From positions 62,001 to 126,000 of the forward strand of contig CAURGH010000001.1 of NCBI GenBank assembly GCA_963524305.1: DNA of 64,000 nucleotides. Direction: 5' to 3'. Positions 1 through 8,693 of this stretch are shown piece after piece. Below the pieces are notes generated by a model, which did no database searches, was not told the DNA's origin, and worked only from the letters and a program-made list of their open reading frames with translations. A program made the translations under genes and the position numbers. Each line of letters starts with the position of its first letter. Within the stretch, counting starts at the first letter, position 1. Source of the DNA: JABCPH02 sp963524305. GTDB taxonomy: Bacteria; Fusobacteriota; Fusobacteriia; Fusobacteriales; Leptotrichiaceae.

Positions 1-1
1 A

Positions 2-112
2 GCTTCTGGTACAGAATCATTGATTAGAGTAATGGTTGAAGCTGAAAAACAAGAAACAGTTGATAAATATGTAGAAGAATTATCTAAAAAAGTTGAAGAA
101 GTTTTAGGATAA
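2..112 (+). CDS. glmM: Phosphoglucosamine mutase, C-terminal end (partial)
   Basis: Last 36 codons of a gene that begins before the window. The fragment reads SGTESLIRVMVEAEKQE and ends EEVLG, matching the C-terminal phosphate-binding loop of GlmM (family pattern R-x-SGTEP-x-I-R-V-M-x-E). GlmM converts glucosamine-6-phosphate to glucosamine-1-phosphate for UDP-GlcNAc, and so peptidoglycan and lipid A, synthesis. One oddity: the usual Pro after SGTE is Ser here. A terminator follows at once, so this is the last gene of its transcript. The assignment rests on one motif plus correct C-terminal length. Confidence 0.8.
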   Translation, partial: ASGTESLIRVMVEAEKQETVDKYVEELSKKVEEVLG

Positions 113-118
113 CTTTTT

Positions 119-150
119 AAAAAGAACGATCTAAAAGGTTGTTCTTTTTA
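119..150 (+). terminator. Rho-independent terminator of glmM
   Basis: AAAAGAACGATC pairs with GGTTGTTCTTTT (12 bp with two G-T wobbles) around a TAAAA loop, ending in a T-run. It starts 6 bases after the glmM stop. Confidence 0.85.
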
Positions 151-195
151 TTTTATAAATTTATCATTTGTGAGATATTTTTTGATAAAATTTTG

Positions 196-204
196 TGATA
201 TAAT
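196..204 (+). promoter_or_regulatory. Extended -10 promoter for the methyltransferase gene
   Basis: TGA-TATAAT, a TGn extended -10, lies about 43 bases before the ATG at 247. No good -35 lies at 16-18 bp. It is the only promoter-like element between the glmM terminator and the next gene. Confidence 0.55.
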
Positions 205-246
205 GTACTAAAAGTAAAAATTTAAAGTAGAAGAAAGGTAGAGAAT

Positions 247-975
247 ATGGAGCATAAGGAATTTGCTGAAGTGTATGACATTTTTATGAAACACGTTGAT
301 TATAATGGATGGTATAAATTTTTAAGAAATTTTATGAAAAAAAAAGGAGAAATTATTGATTTAGGTTGTGGAACAGGAGAATTCATTTATAGATTTTTGA
401 AGGATGATTTTTCAGTAACTGGAATTGATTTGTCAGAAAAAATGTTAGAGGTTGCTAATAAAAAGTTGCAAGAGAAAAATTTAAAAAATCAAAATTATAA
501 ATTGATAAAAGAGGATATTATTAATTATGAGAGTGAAAATGAGGTAGACTACATAATTTGTAATTTTGATACTGTGAATTATTTAAAAGGTGAAAAAGAA
601 TTTATAAAGTTCATTCAAAAATGTGAGAAAAATTTAAAAAAAGATGGATTGTTAATTTTTGATGCTGTTGGCGAAGAAATATTTGAGGAAATATTTGAAA
701 ATGATATTTTTTTAGATGAAGAAGAGGAATATACAAGTATTTGGCGTCATGAACAGTTGAGTGCGAAAAAACATCTTGTAGAAATAGATTTATTTATAAG
801 ACAAACAAAAAATGACAATTTATTTAGAAAATATAATGATTTGCAATATAAATTTATTTATGATTTTGCTTGGATAATTGAAACTGCACAAAAAAATGGA
901 TTTGAAGTAGTGGATACGGCTAGTAATCCTGAATTTGGAGAAAGTAGGATATTTTTTATATTTAAGAAAAAATAG
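247..975 (+). CDS. Class I SAM-dependent methyltransferase
   Basis: A 242-residue cytosolic protein with the Rossmann SAM-binding motif I, IIDLGCGTGEF, at residues 36-46, an acidic end of strand 2 (GIDLSEKM) and a motif-IV-like segment (DYIICNFDTVNYL). This is the general small-molecule or protein methyltransferase fold; the substrate cannot be read from sequence. The start at 247 has a GAAAGG-type ribosome site. It precedes two small AtpI-type genes but has its own promoter, and nothing links it functionally to ATP synthase. Confidence 0.8.
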   Translation: MEHKEFAEVYDIFMKHVDYNGWYKFLRNFMKKKGEIIDLGCGTGEFIYRFLKDDFSVTGIDLSEKMLEVANKKLQEKNLKNQNYKLIKEDIINYESENEVDYIICNFDTVNYLKGEKEFIKFIQKCEKNLKKDGLLIFDAVGEEIFEEIFENDIFLDEEEEYTSIWRHEQLSAKKHLVEIDLFIRQTKNDNLFRKYNDLQYKFIYDFAWIIETAQKNGFEVVDTASNPEFGESRIFFIFKKK

Positions 976-1011
976 AAATTTAGTGAATATGAATTTGAGG
1001 GATGAATAGAA

Positions 1012-1347
1012 ATGAGTGAAAAAACAGAAGAAAAAGTGGAAAAAAATGAAACTGAAGATGAAAAAAGAAAACAAAAAATTTATGAAATAGAAAAAAAGCT
1101 AGGAAGACATAACAAAGACGAAATATTGAAGAGAAAAAGAAATAACGTGTTGATGAAATATTTTTCAATTGCGACAAATATGATTTATACATTGTCAATG
1201 CCAATTTTATTGATGTTAGGAATATATTTGCTATTAGAAAAATATGTGTTTAAACATCAGCAGCCGATAGTTTTGATTATATTTTTAATAATAGGAGCTT
1301 TTTCGGGTTATTGGTCGTTAATAAAAGAAATTAATAATATTAAATAG
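1012..1347 (+). CDS. AtpZ/AtpI-family small membrane protein
   Basis: 111 residues: a highly charged Lys/Glu N-terminal half (1-45), then two membrane helices (about 52-74 and 84-103) joined by a short loop containing KHQQP. This matches the AtpZ/AtpI family encoded just before F1Fo operons, whose members assist c-ring assembly or Mg2+ handling. Function here is inferred from topology and position directly before atpI and atpB. It starts 36 bases after the methyltransferase stop and 32 bases before the next gene. Confidence 0.65.
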   Translation: MSEKTEEKVEKNETEDEKRKQKIYEIEKKLGRHNKDEILKRKRNNVLMKYFSIATNMIYTLSMPILLMLGIYLLLEKYVFKHQQPIVLIIFLIIGAFSGYWSLIKEINNIK

Positions 1348-1379
1348 GAAAATGAGAATTATACGAAAAAGAGGTGAAT

Positions 1380-1775
1380 ATGCTAGAAAATATACCAAAA
1401 GAAATAAAAAAAATATATAAAATTTCAATTATTTTAGCAATAGTGATTCTGTTAATAGGAATAGTTTTAAATCGGGTAGAATTATATTTCGCATATTTTG
1501 TAGGTTCATTGATTTCTGCAATAAATATTCTTTTACTAATAAGCGGTGTTCAAAAAATTTTTTATTTAAAATCAAGACCAAAATTGCGAGGGAATTTAGA
1601 ATTTTTTAAAAGATTAATAATATTAGGGATTGGATTTTTTTTAGTTGGATATGTGAGTAAAAAATATTTTTCTGATTATCTCATTCAAAACCTTATATTT
1701 ACTGGCTTAGGAGCATTAAATTTTAAATTTTCGATATTTGTAAATCAAATAATTTTAACATTTGCAAAAAAATGA
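1380..1775 (+). CDS. atpI: ATP synthase subunit I
   Basis: About 131 residues with four hydrophobic segments, as in the ATP-synthase I protein that precedes atpB and aids c-ring or stator assembly. A GTG at 1374 is also in frame but lies inside the ribosome site GAGGTG (1371-1376), so the ATG at 1380 is preferred. The -35 of the atpB promoter overlaps the end of this gene, so the two I-type genes may be transcribed separately from the main operon. Confidence 0.7.
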   Translation: MLENIPKEIKKIYKISIILAIVILLIGIVLNRVELYFAYFVGSLISAINILLLISGVQKIFYLKSRPKLRGNLEFFKRLIILGIGFFLVGYVSKKYFSDYLIQNLIFTGLGALNFKFSIFVNQIILTFAKK

Positions 1776-1790
1776 TAATAGGAGTATAAT
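1762..1790 (+). promoter_or_regulatory. Promoter of the atpBEFHAGDC operon
   Basis: TTGCAA (1762-1767), a 17-base spacer, then TATAAT (1785-1790). The -35 overlaps the end of atpI. About 65 bases of leader remain before atpB. Confidence 0.65.
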
Positions 1791-1854
1791 AAGAGACGAG
1801 AAGTTCGCAAGAATTTTTCAATTGCTTTTAAATTAGAGAGAAAGGAGATAGAAG

Positions 1855-2763
1855 ATGAAACAAAAAATGACTAAGTTTATAATATTTTTGTTTGCGATGA
1901 TGCTGGTTGTTAATATTATCTTGGCTTTGATGTCGACTTTCTTGCCGGTAAAATTCGTAATGCCAAGTGCAGTAGTTGAAGCGCCACATTATTTTCATTT
2001 TGTTTTTGGTAACATCAATTTTCAATTAAGCCAAACTGTTTTAAATACTTGGGCAATAATGATATTGTTAATCATTATTTTGAAGCTTGGAACTAAAAAA
2101 ATTAGTGTAACAAATCCAAGTAAGTTACAAGTGATTTTAGAAGAATATTATAAATTTATTGAAAATACATTTTTGACAACATTTGGAGAAAAGAAGAAAA
2201 AATTTGTACCTTTTTTCTCGGCTTTGTTCGCTTTTATACTATTTTCAAATTTAAGTTTGTTTTTATTTCCATTTATACTAATGGTTACAAAAGAAAATGG
2301 AGTGTATCATGTAGGTCATTTCTTTAGAACTCCGACAGCTGATCCAAATACAGCTATAGGGTTATCATTAGTAGTAATCTTTTTATTTTTAAGATTGTCG
2401 ATAAAAAGAGGCGGATTTGTGGCATACTTAAAAAGTTTATTCGAACCTATGTGGTTTATGTTTCCAATAAATGTAGTTGAGATAATATCGAAAGTACTTA
2501 ACACATCAATGAGATTATTTGGAAATATGTTGGCTGGACTTGTAATTGGTGGACTTTTATATAGTTTAGTCGGTCGTAATTTAATACAGTCAGCGACTAG
2601 AAATTTACTTCAAGGAAGTTTTTCTTTTTCAGTTGGTTGGCCGATATTATTACAATTATATTTGGATGGATTTATAGGTATAGTACAAGCATTTGTATTT
2701 ACTATATTGTCATCGGTTTATATAGGTGAAGCATTAGGAGAAGAGAACGAAGGAGAAGAATAA
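1855..2763 (+). CDS. atpB: F-type ATP synthase subunit a
   Basis: A 302-residue integral membrane stator subunit that forms the ion half-channels against the c ring. The essential arginine is R220 in SMRLFGNMLAG, the hallmark of subunit a. The PTADPNTAIGLS segment and several long hydrophobic helices also fit. The ribosome site AAAGGAGA precedes the ATG. It is the first gene of the canonical order B-E-F-H-A-G-D-C. With the Na+-type c subunit next door, it probably conducts Na+ (inference). Confidence 0.95.
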   Translation: MKQKMTKFIIFLFAMMLVVNIILALMSTFLPVKFVMPSAVVEAPHYFHFVFGNINFQLSQTVLNTWAIMILLIIILKLGTKKISVTNPSKLQVILEEYYKFIENTFLTTFGEKKKKFVPFFSALFAFILFSNLSLFLFPFILMVTKENGVYHVGHFFRTPTADPNTAIGLSLVVIFLFLRLSIKRGGFVAYLKSLFEPMWFMFPINVVEIISKVLNTSMRLFGNMLAGLVIGGLLYSLVGRNLIQSATRNLLQGSFSFSVGWPILLQLYLDGFIGIVQAFVFTILSSVYIGEALGEENEGEE

Positions 2764-2824
2764 AAAATTCTTTAAAAAGCAAAGTTTAAAATTTAAAAAA
2801 ATTAGAAATTTTAGGAGGAAAAAA

Positions 2825-3061
2825 ATGGGAAACTTAGTACAAGCAGCAGCATTATTAGGAGCAGGAATTGCGGCAATAGGAGGAATTGGAGCAGGATTAG
2901 GACAAGGGATTGCAACAGGATATGCGGTAGAAGCTATATCTAGACAACCCGAAGCAAAACAAGATATTATGCAAACATTGATTACAGGATTGGCAATTAC
3001 AGAATCATCTGCAATTTATGCATTAGTAATAGCATTCTTGTTAATCTTCTTAAAAGGATAA
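2825..3061 (+). CDS. atpE: ATP synthase subunit c, Na+-binding type
   Basis: A 78-residue two-helix hairpin; monomers form the rotor ring. Helix 1 has the GxGxGxG packing motif, the loop has RQPEA, and helix 2 carries the ion-binding carboxylate E60. Aligned by eye to the Ilyobacter tartaricus c subunit, the Na+ ligands are all present: Q27, E60, S61, S62 (Thr in Ilyobacter) and Y65. H+-specific rings lack this Gln/Ser set. A strong AGGAGG site precedes the ATG. The enzyme is therefore predicted to couple ATP to Na+. Confidence 0.95.
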   Translation: MGNLVQAAALLGAGIAAIGGIGAGLGQGIATGYAVEAISRQPEAKQDIMQTLITGLAITESSAIYALVIAFLLIFLKG

Positions 3062-3088
3062 TACTAAAAAAATCAAGGAGTGGAAATA

Positions 3089-3583
3089 ATGAACGAGGGA
3101 GCAAAATTAGTAAATATAGATTTTACGATGGCTATTCAAATTATTAATTTTTTAGTATTAGTTTATATTTTTTGGAGGGCGTTTGCTAAGAAAATTGGGA
3201 AAGTGCTTGAAGATAGAAAAAAAATGGCATTATCTGAAATGGAAATCGTTGAAAACGAAAAAGCAAAATTAGAAGAACAAAAAACAGCGATTACTAAATT
3301 GAAAAAAGAATCAAAAAGAAGAGCAAATGATATTCTTATTAAAGCTGAAAGACAAGCTGATGAAAGAAAAGACCAAATTGTATCTACAGCTATGGAAAAT
3401 AGAGATAGAATGATGATGAAAGCAGAAGCCGATATTGAGAAAATGAGACTTAATGCTAAATTTGCACTTCAAAAAGAAGTTGGTCACATGGCAGCTGAAC
3501 TTGCTGAAAAAATAATTAAAGAAAATGTCAAAGATAAACAGGATACGATAATAGATAATTTTATTGAGCAAGTAGGTGATTAG
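3089..3583 (+). CDS. atpF: ATP synthase subunit b
   Basis: About 164 residues: one N-terminal membrane helix (roughly 10-30, with FLVLVYIFW) followed by a long charged coiled coil that forms the peripheral stalk binding delta. A GTG at 3080 is in frame but falls in the Shine-Dalgarno sequence AAGGAG (3075-3080); the ATG at 3089 has proper 8-base spacing. The gene ends 1 base before the preferred atpH start. Confidence 0.93.
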   Translation: MNEGAKLVNIDFTMAIQIINFLVLVYIFWRAFAKKIGKVLEDRKKMALSEMEIVENEKAKLEEQKTAITKLKKESKRRANDILIKAERQADERKDQIVSTAMENRDRMMMKAEADIEKMRLNAKFALQKEVGHMAAELAEKIIKENVKDKQDTIIDNFIEQVGD

Positions 3584-3584
3584 T

Positions 3585-4112
3585 GTGGATAATAATATGA
3601 TAGCTCAAAGATATGCTACAGCCATTTATGATATTGCAAAAGAAAATAATAGACAAGATGAAATTAGAGAAGTTTTAAATTTATTGACTGAAAAATATAA
3701 TGAAGATGAAAATTTTAGAAATTTTTTGAATAATCCAGTTGTAACAATTGAAGAAAAAGAACAATTTTTAAAAAAGGCATTTAGTTTTATAAATCCAGAA
3801 TCATTCAATATAATTAATTATTTAGTTAGTAAAGATAGAATGAATTATATTTCATTGATAAGAGATAACTATGTCAGCTATTTGTATAAAGAAGAAAGCA
3901 AATTACCAGTTGTAGCTATATTTACAAAAGAATTATCTGAAGCACAAAAAGAAAAATTAATAAAAAAATTAGAGAAGAAATATGGTAAAAAAATAGTTCT
4001 TAATCTTGAGATTGATGAAAGTATAATTGGTGGAGGAATTATAAAAGTTGGAAACGATGTAATAAATGGTTCTATCAAGCATCAAATTGAAGATATGAAA
4101 AGAATATTCTAG
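3585..4112 (+). CDS. atpH: ATP synthase subunit delta
   Basis: About 175 residues with the delta signature near the N terminus (MIAQRYATAIYDIAKE) and the C-terminal segment IIGGGIIKVGNDVINGSIKHQI. It joins the peripheral stalk to F1. Three starts are possible: GTG 3576 (overlaps atpF), GTG 3585 (six bases from TAGGTG) and ATG 3597. The GTG at 3585 is chosen on ribosome-site spacing, but ATG 3597 would also leave the conserved domain intact. Confidence 0.9.
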   Translation: MDNNMIAQRYATAIYDIAKENNRQDEIREVLNLLTEKYNEDENFRNFLNNPVVTIEEKEQFLKKAFSFINPESFNIINYLVSKDRMNYISLIRDNYVSYLYKEESKLPVVAIFTKELSEAQKEKLIKKLEKKYGKKIVLNLEIDESIIGGGIIKVGNDVINGSIKHQIEDMKRIF

Positions 4113-4130
4113 AATAGGAGGTGCTTTTTC

Positions 4131-5639
4131 TTGAGAATAAAACCAGAAGAAGTGAGCAAAATTATTCGTGAAGAAATTGAAAGCTATAAATCGACTCTGG
4201 ATGTTTCTAATGTTGGAACGGTGTTGGAAGTTGGAGATGGAATAGCAAGGATTTACGGATTAAGTAATGCGATGTCAGGAGAATTATTAACATTTGAAAA
4301 TGGTGTAGTAGGAATGGCATTGAATTTAGAGGAAAATAATATAGGAGCAGTAATTTTTGGTGAAAGCAGAGGGATAAAGGAAGGAAGTACAGTTAGAGGT
4401 ACTGGAAAAGTAGCTGAAGTCCCAGCTGGAAATGAATTATTAGGAAGAGTAGTTGACGCCTTAGGATCTCCTATAGATGGAAAAGGTGATATAACAGCTG
4501 ATAAATATATGCCTATCGAAAGACAAGCATCAGGAATTATCGCAAGAAAACCAGTTAGTGAACCATTACAAACTGGAATTAAATCAATAGATGGAATGTT
4601 CCCAATTGGTAAAGGTCAAAGGGAATTAATTATAGGGGATAGACAAACTGGTAAAACAGCAATTGCAATTGATGCTATAATTAATCAAAAAGGAACAGGA
4701 ACATTATGTGTATATGTAGCAATCGGACAAAAAAGATCAACAGTTGCTCAAATATACAAAAAATTAGAAGAAACAGGAGCATTAGAATATACAATAATAG
4801 TTGCTGCAACAGCATCAGAATCAGCTCCATTACAATACCTAGCACCTTATTCAGGAGTGGCTATGGGAGAATATTTTATGGATCAAGGGAAAAATGTTTT
4901 GATAGTTTATGATGATTTATCGAAACATGCCGTTGCTTATAGAGAAATGTCTCTATTATTGAAAAGACCACCTGGAAGGGAAGCATTCCCTGGGGATGTA
5001 TTCTATTTACATTCAAGATTACTTGAAAGAGCAGCAAAATTAAGCGATAAATTAGGTGGAGGTTCAATAACAGCCTTACCAATTATTGAAACAAAAGCTG
5101 GGGATATTTCGGCATACATTCCAACAAATGTAATTTCAATTACAGATGGACAAATATTCTTGGAAACAGACTTATTTAATTCAGGATTCAGACCAGCAAT
5201 TAATGCAGGAGTTTCTGTATCAAGGGTTGGAGGAAATGCTCAAATAAAAGCAATGAAACAAGTTGCTTCAAAAGTAAAATTGGAATTAGCTCAATATAAT
5301 GAATTGTTAGCATTTACACAATTTGGATCAGACCTTGATAAAGCAACTAGAGATCAATTAAATAGAGGTGCTAGAATTATGGAAGTGCTAAAACAAGCAC
5401 AATATACACCTTATGCAGTTGAAGAACAAGTTATTTCGTTTTATAGCGTAACAAATGGTTTCTTTGATGATATTCCAGTTGAAAAAGTTAGAAACTTTGA
5501 AAAATCGTTAATTGAAGGCATGAGAAATAGCAGTGATATTTTAGGAAAAATATTAGATAAAAAACAATTGACAGATGATTTGAAACAAGAAATAGATGAG
5601 TTTATCAAACAATATAAAAAAGAATACATTCTTAGTTAG
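4131..5639 (+). CDS. atpA: ATP synthase subunit alpha
   Basis: A 502-residue non-catalytic nucleotide-binding F1 subunit. Walker A is GDRQTGKT at residues 169-176, and the alpha-type signature PAINAGVSVSRVGG is present. The start is TTG at 4131, seven bases after an excellent AGGAGGTG site (4116-4123); no ATG precedes the conserved N terminus. Length is standard. Confidence 0.97.
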   Translation: MRIKPEEVSKIIREEIESYKSTLDVSNVGTVLEVGDGIARIYGLSNAMSGELLTFENGVVGMALNLEENNIGAVIFGESRGIKEGSTVRGTGKVAEVPAGNELLGRVVDALGSPIDGKGDITADKYMPIERQASGIIARKPVSEPLQTGIKSIDGMFPIGKGQRELIIGDRQTGKTAIAIDAIINQKGTGTLCVYVAIGQKRSTVAQIYKKLEETGALEYTIIVAATASESAPLQYLAPYSGVAMGEYFMDQGKNVLIVYDDLSKHAVAYREMSLLLKRPPGREAFPGDVFYLHSRLLERAAKLSDKLGGGSITALPIIETKAGDISAYIPTNVISITDGQIFLETDLFNSGFRPAINAGVSVSRVGGNAQIKAMKQVASKVKLELAQYNELLAFTQFGSDLDKATRDQLNRGARIMEVLKQAQYTPYAVEEQVISFYSVTNGFFDDIPVEKVRNFEKSLIEGMRNSSDILGKILDKKQLTDDLKQEIDEFIKQYKKEYILS

Positions 5640-5651
5640 TAGGTGAAGCAA

Positions 5652-6512
5652 ATGGGTGCAAACATGAAGGAAATAAAAGAGAGAATTGACAGTATAAAAA
5701 ATACAAGTCAAATCACTAATGCAATGAATATTGTGTCATCTACAAAATTTAAAAAATTTCAGGTTCTTACACTGAAATCAAGAAAGTATGCAGAAGCAAT
5801 AGACTTAGCTTTTGATAATCTAGTAGCAAGTTTAAAAGGAAATAGATTTGTTATTTTTGATGGGAAAAAAGAAGTAAAAAAAGTTGGAATAGTTGTAATG
5901 ACTTCTGACAGAGGTCTTTGTGGAAGTTTTAACTCTGTTACATTGAGAAAATTAGATGAAATGATAAAGAGATTTAAAAAAGAAGGGAAAGAAGTTTCAG
6001 TAGTAACAATTGGTAAAAAAGCAAAAGATTACTGTAAAAATAGAGAAATTCAAGTAGACAGTGAGTATGTTCAATTAATTCCTGAAACAATGTTTGAAAA
6101 AGGGAAGAAAATAAGTGAAGATATTACACAATTTTACTTAAATGATTTCTATGATGAAGTGTATTTGATTTATTCTAAATTCGTCTCGGCGATAGAATAT
6201 AATATTCAAATTGAAAAATTGCTTCCAATTGAGAAAAAAGAAAACCTTCCAACGAAGGAATATGTATTTGAGCCTTCGGAAGATAAAGTTTTGACAGCTT
6301 TTATTCCAAAAGTTTTAAATATTAAACTTTATCAATCATTATTGGAAAATTCAGCAAGTGAACATTCGGCAAGAATGTCAGCTATGAAACAAGCAAATGA
6401 CAATGCAGCAGATATGGTTAAAAGATTAACAGTAGATTATAATAGAGAAAGACAAACAATGATTACGCAAGAATTGACTGAAATTGTAAGTGGTTCTCAA
6501 GCTTTAAAATAA
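5652..6512 (+). CDS. atpG: ATP synthase subunit gamma
   Basis: About 286 residues forming the central rotor shaft. It has the N-terminal coiled-coil signature MKEIKERIDSIKNTSQITNA, the Rossmann-like middle (TSDRGLCGSFN) and the C-terminal ITQELTEIVSGSQAL helix. The GTG at 5643 belongs to the AGGTG ribosome site, so the ATG at 5652 is taken as start; the next ATG at 5664 is also possible. It lies 12 bases from atpA. Confidence 0.95.
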   Translation: MGANMKEIKERIDSIKNTSQITNAMNIVSSTKFKKFQVLTLKSRKYAEAIDLAFDNLVASLKGNRFVIFDGKKEVKKVGIVVMTSDRGLCGSFNSVTLRKLDEMIKRFKKEGKEVSVVTIGKKAKDYCKNREIQVDSEYVQLIPETMFEKGKKISEDITQFYLNDFYDEVYLIYSKFVSAIEYNIQIEKLLPIEKKENLPTKEYVFEPSEDKVLTAFIPKVLNIKLYQSLLENSASEHSARMSAMKQANDNAADMVKRLTVDYNRERQTMITQELTEIVSGSQALK

Positions 6513-6539
6513 GAACATAATTGTAAAGGAGGTTAAATA

Positions 6540-7940
6540 GTGGCTAATATAGGAAAACTAGTTCAAGTAATCGGACCAGTTATAGATGTAAAATTTGAAA
6601 ATGAATTACCTGATATTTACAATGCCTTAGAGCTAACTAATGAAGATGGAACAAAATTAGTAGCAGAAGTTCATTCTCATAATGGAAACGGAATTGTAAG
6701 AGCAGTTGCAATGTCAGGGACAGACGGTTTGAAAAGAGGACTAGATGTAGTAGATACTGGGAAACCAATTCAAGTACCAGTAGGAAGACCGACATTAGGA
6801 AGAATATTTAACGTATTAGGAGAAACAGTTGATGAAGGTGAAGCTTTAGGAGCAGATGTTACTAGAAATCCAATTCATAGAGAAGCACCGTCATTCGATG
6901 AACAAGGAACAGATACAGAAATCTTGGAAACAGGAATTAAAGTAGTAGATTTATTAGCACCTTACTTAAAAGGTGGAAAAATTGGATTATTTGGTGGAGC
7001 TGGAGTAGGTAAAACCGTATTAATCCAAGAATTAATTAATAATATTGCAAAAGGTCATGGAGGACTTTCAGTATTTGCGGGAGTTGGAGAAAGAACAAGA
7101 GAAGGTAGAGATCTTTACAATGAAATGACTGAAAGTGGAGTTATTAACAAAACGGCATTAGTGTATGGACAAATGAATGAACCACCTGGTGCAAGACTTA
7201 GAGTTGGATTAACAGCTTTAACAATGGCAGAGTACTTCAGAGATAAAGAAGGACAAAATGTATTGTTATTTATTGATAATATCTTTAGATTTACACAAGC
7301 TGGAGCGGAAGTATCAGCCTTATTAGGAAGGGTTCCATCAGCAGTTGGATATCAACCTAATTTGGCAACAGAAATGGGTGCTTTACAAGAAAGAATTACA
7401 TCGACAAATACTGGATCAATTACATCAGTTCAAGCAGTATATGTACCAGCTGATGATTTGACTGACCCTGCACCAGCAACAACATTCGCACATTTGGATG
7501 CAACAACAGTATTGTCAAGACAAATTGCATCACTTGGAATTTATCCAGCAGTTGATCCACTTGATTCAACATCAAGAATCTTGGAACCTGAAATTGTTGG
7601 AAATGAACATTATCAAGTTGCAAGAAATACTCAAAAAGTATTACAAAGATACAAAGAATTACAAGATATAATCGCAATTCTAGGTATGGATGAATTAGAT
7701 GAAGAAGATAAATTAGTTGTTAACAGAGCAAGAAAAATTCAAAGATTCTTCTCACAACCATTCGCTGTAGCTGAACAATTTACTGGTATGAAAGGTAAAT
7801 ATGTTCCTTTAAGAGATACAATCAGAGGGTTTAAAGAAATTCTTGATGGATTGCATGATGATTTACCAGAACAAGCTTTCTTATACGTTGGAACGATTGA
7901 AGAAGCTGTTGCAAAAGCAAGAGAGTTAATGGCTGAGTAA
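6540..7940 (+). CDS. atpD: ATP synthase subunit beta (catalytic)
   Basis: A 466-residue catalytic F1 subunit. The P-loop GGAGVGKT is at 152-159, GERTREG follows the catalytic glutamate region, and the DELSEED-like segment reads MDELDEEDKL. The start is GTG at 6540 behind AAAGGAGG with a seven-base gap. Confidence 0.97.
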   Translation: MANIGKLVQVIGPVIDVKFENELPDIYNALELTNEDGTKLVAEVHSHNGNGIVRAVAMSGTDGLKRGLDVVDTGKPIQVPVGRPTLGRIFNVLGETVDEGEALGADVTRNPIHREAPSFDEQGTDTEILETGIKVVDLLAPYLKGGKIGLFGGAGVGKTVLIQELINNIAKGHGGLSVFAGVGERTREGRDLYNEMTESGVINKTALVYGQMNEPPGARLRVGLTALTMAEYFRDKEGQNVLLFIDNIFRFTQAGAEVSALLGRVPSAVGYQPNLATEMGALQERITSTNTGSITSVQAVYVPADDLTDPAPATTFAHLDATTVLSRQIASLGIYPAVDPLDSTSRILEPEIVGNEHYQVARNTQKVLQRYKELQDIIAILGMDELDEEDKLVVNRARKIQRFFSQPFAVAEQFTGMKGKYVPLRDTIRGFKEILDGLHDDLPEQAFLYVGTIEEAVAKARELMAE

Positions 7941-7951
7941 AGGAGATAATT

Positions 7952-8341
7952 ATGGCAACAGAATTTATTGCAAAAGTAGTGACACCAGAAGGATTAGTTT
8001 TTGAGAAGTCAGTAACGTTTTTGAGAATTAGAACGGAAACTGGAGATATAGGAATACTGGCTAAACACATTAATTTTATTTCTCCAATTGGTTCAGGTGA
8101 AATGTTAGTCCGTGAAAAAGATAATAAAGAAACATCGTATTTTTTAAACGGAGGTTTTTTAGAAGTTAGACAGGATAAAGTAGTTGTCCTTGGTGAAGAA
8201 GTTCTTGAAGCAGAAAAAGCAGAAGCTATTAGAATGGCTAAAAAAGCTGCAATTGAAGCTTCAAAACGAAATAAAATACATGAAGAACAAGATATTTTAG
8301 GAACTAAGAAAAAAATTCAAAGTAACTTATTGAGAAAATAA
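7952..8341 (+). CDS. atpC: ATP synthase subunit epsilon
   Basis: 129 residues: N-terminal beta-sandwich (FIAKVVTPEGLVFE, ETGDIGILAKHINFISPI) and C-terminal helices rich in Ala, Glu and Lys. It regulates and couples rotation. It is the last atp gene, 11 bases after atpD with an AAAGGAGA site. Confidence 0.93.
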   Translation: MATEFIAKVVTPEGLVFEKSVTFLRIRTETGDIGILAKHINFISPIGSGEMLVREKDNKETSYFLNGGFLEVRQDKVVVLGEEVLEAEKAEAIRMAKKAAIEASKRNKIHEEQDILGTKKKIQSNLLRK

Positions 8342-8369
8342 AAAATTCATATTATTCATGTGATTTGGA

Positions 8370-8419
8370 TACTTATTAATGTATGGGGCTATTTGTTTTA
8401 GCTCCGTACTTAATAGGTT
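8370..8419 (+). other. Long imperfect hairpin after the atp operon
   Basis: The arm 8371-8391 pairs with 8399-8418 (about 20 bp, wobbles, one bulged T) around a TTTGTTT loop. There is no T-run on either side, so it is not a classical terminator; it may stabilise the 3' end of the atp mRNA. The rest of the 8342-8693 gap holds only the promoter and palindrome listed separately. Confidence 0.5.
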
Positions 8420-8584
8420 AAATAAATATTTGAAAAAGTGTTTGGGAAATAATTAGAGCAGTCTTTAGTACAAAATTCCAATTAGAAAAAACTTAAAATA
8501 TAATTCTTCTTGTAGTTATATTTGTAGAGATTTGATTTTTTATAAACCAAATTCATATGGAGAAAATAAGTTTTTTATAAAAAT

Positions 8585-8612
8585 TTGACTTTGCAAATAT
8601 TTATGCTATACT
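8585..8612 (+). promoter_or_regulatory. Strong promoter of the DUF4912 gene
   Basis: TTGACT (8585-8590), a 16-base spacer, then TGC-TATACT (extended -10, 8604-8612). It is one of the best promoters in the window. Its -10 lies inside an 18-bp perfect palindrome. Confidence 0.75.
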
Positions 8613-8623
8613 TTAAAGTATAG
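8606..8623 (+). promoter_or_regulatory. Perfect 18-bp palindrome over the -10 (operator candidate)
   Basis: CTATACTTTAAAGTATAG is a perfect dyad with no central spacer. It begins one base before the -10 hexamer and runs past the expected transcription start, the usual place for a repressor operator. No regulator gene is adjacent. Confidence 0.55.
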
Positions 8624-8693
8624 AGTATGTAAAGATAAATAAAAATTAGAATTTTTATTTGAATATAAAAAATTTGAAATTGGAGGCTTTTAA

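Noticed and set aside
1374..1379. GTG starts directly upstream of atpI, atpF and atpG
   Set aside because: Each GTG is part of the Shine-Dalgarno sequence of the following ATG.
7420..7677. Antisense open frame across atpD, and many similar frames opposite other genes
   Set aside because: Shadows of strong coding sequence in AT-rich DNA: no ribosome site, odd composition (long Phe, Leu or Ile runs) and no recognisable motif.
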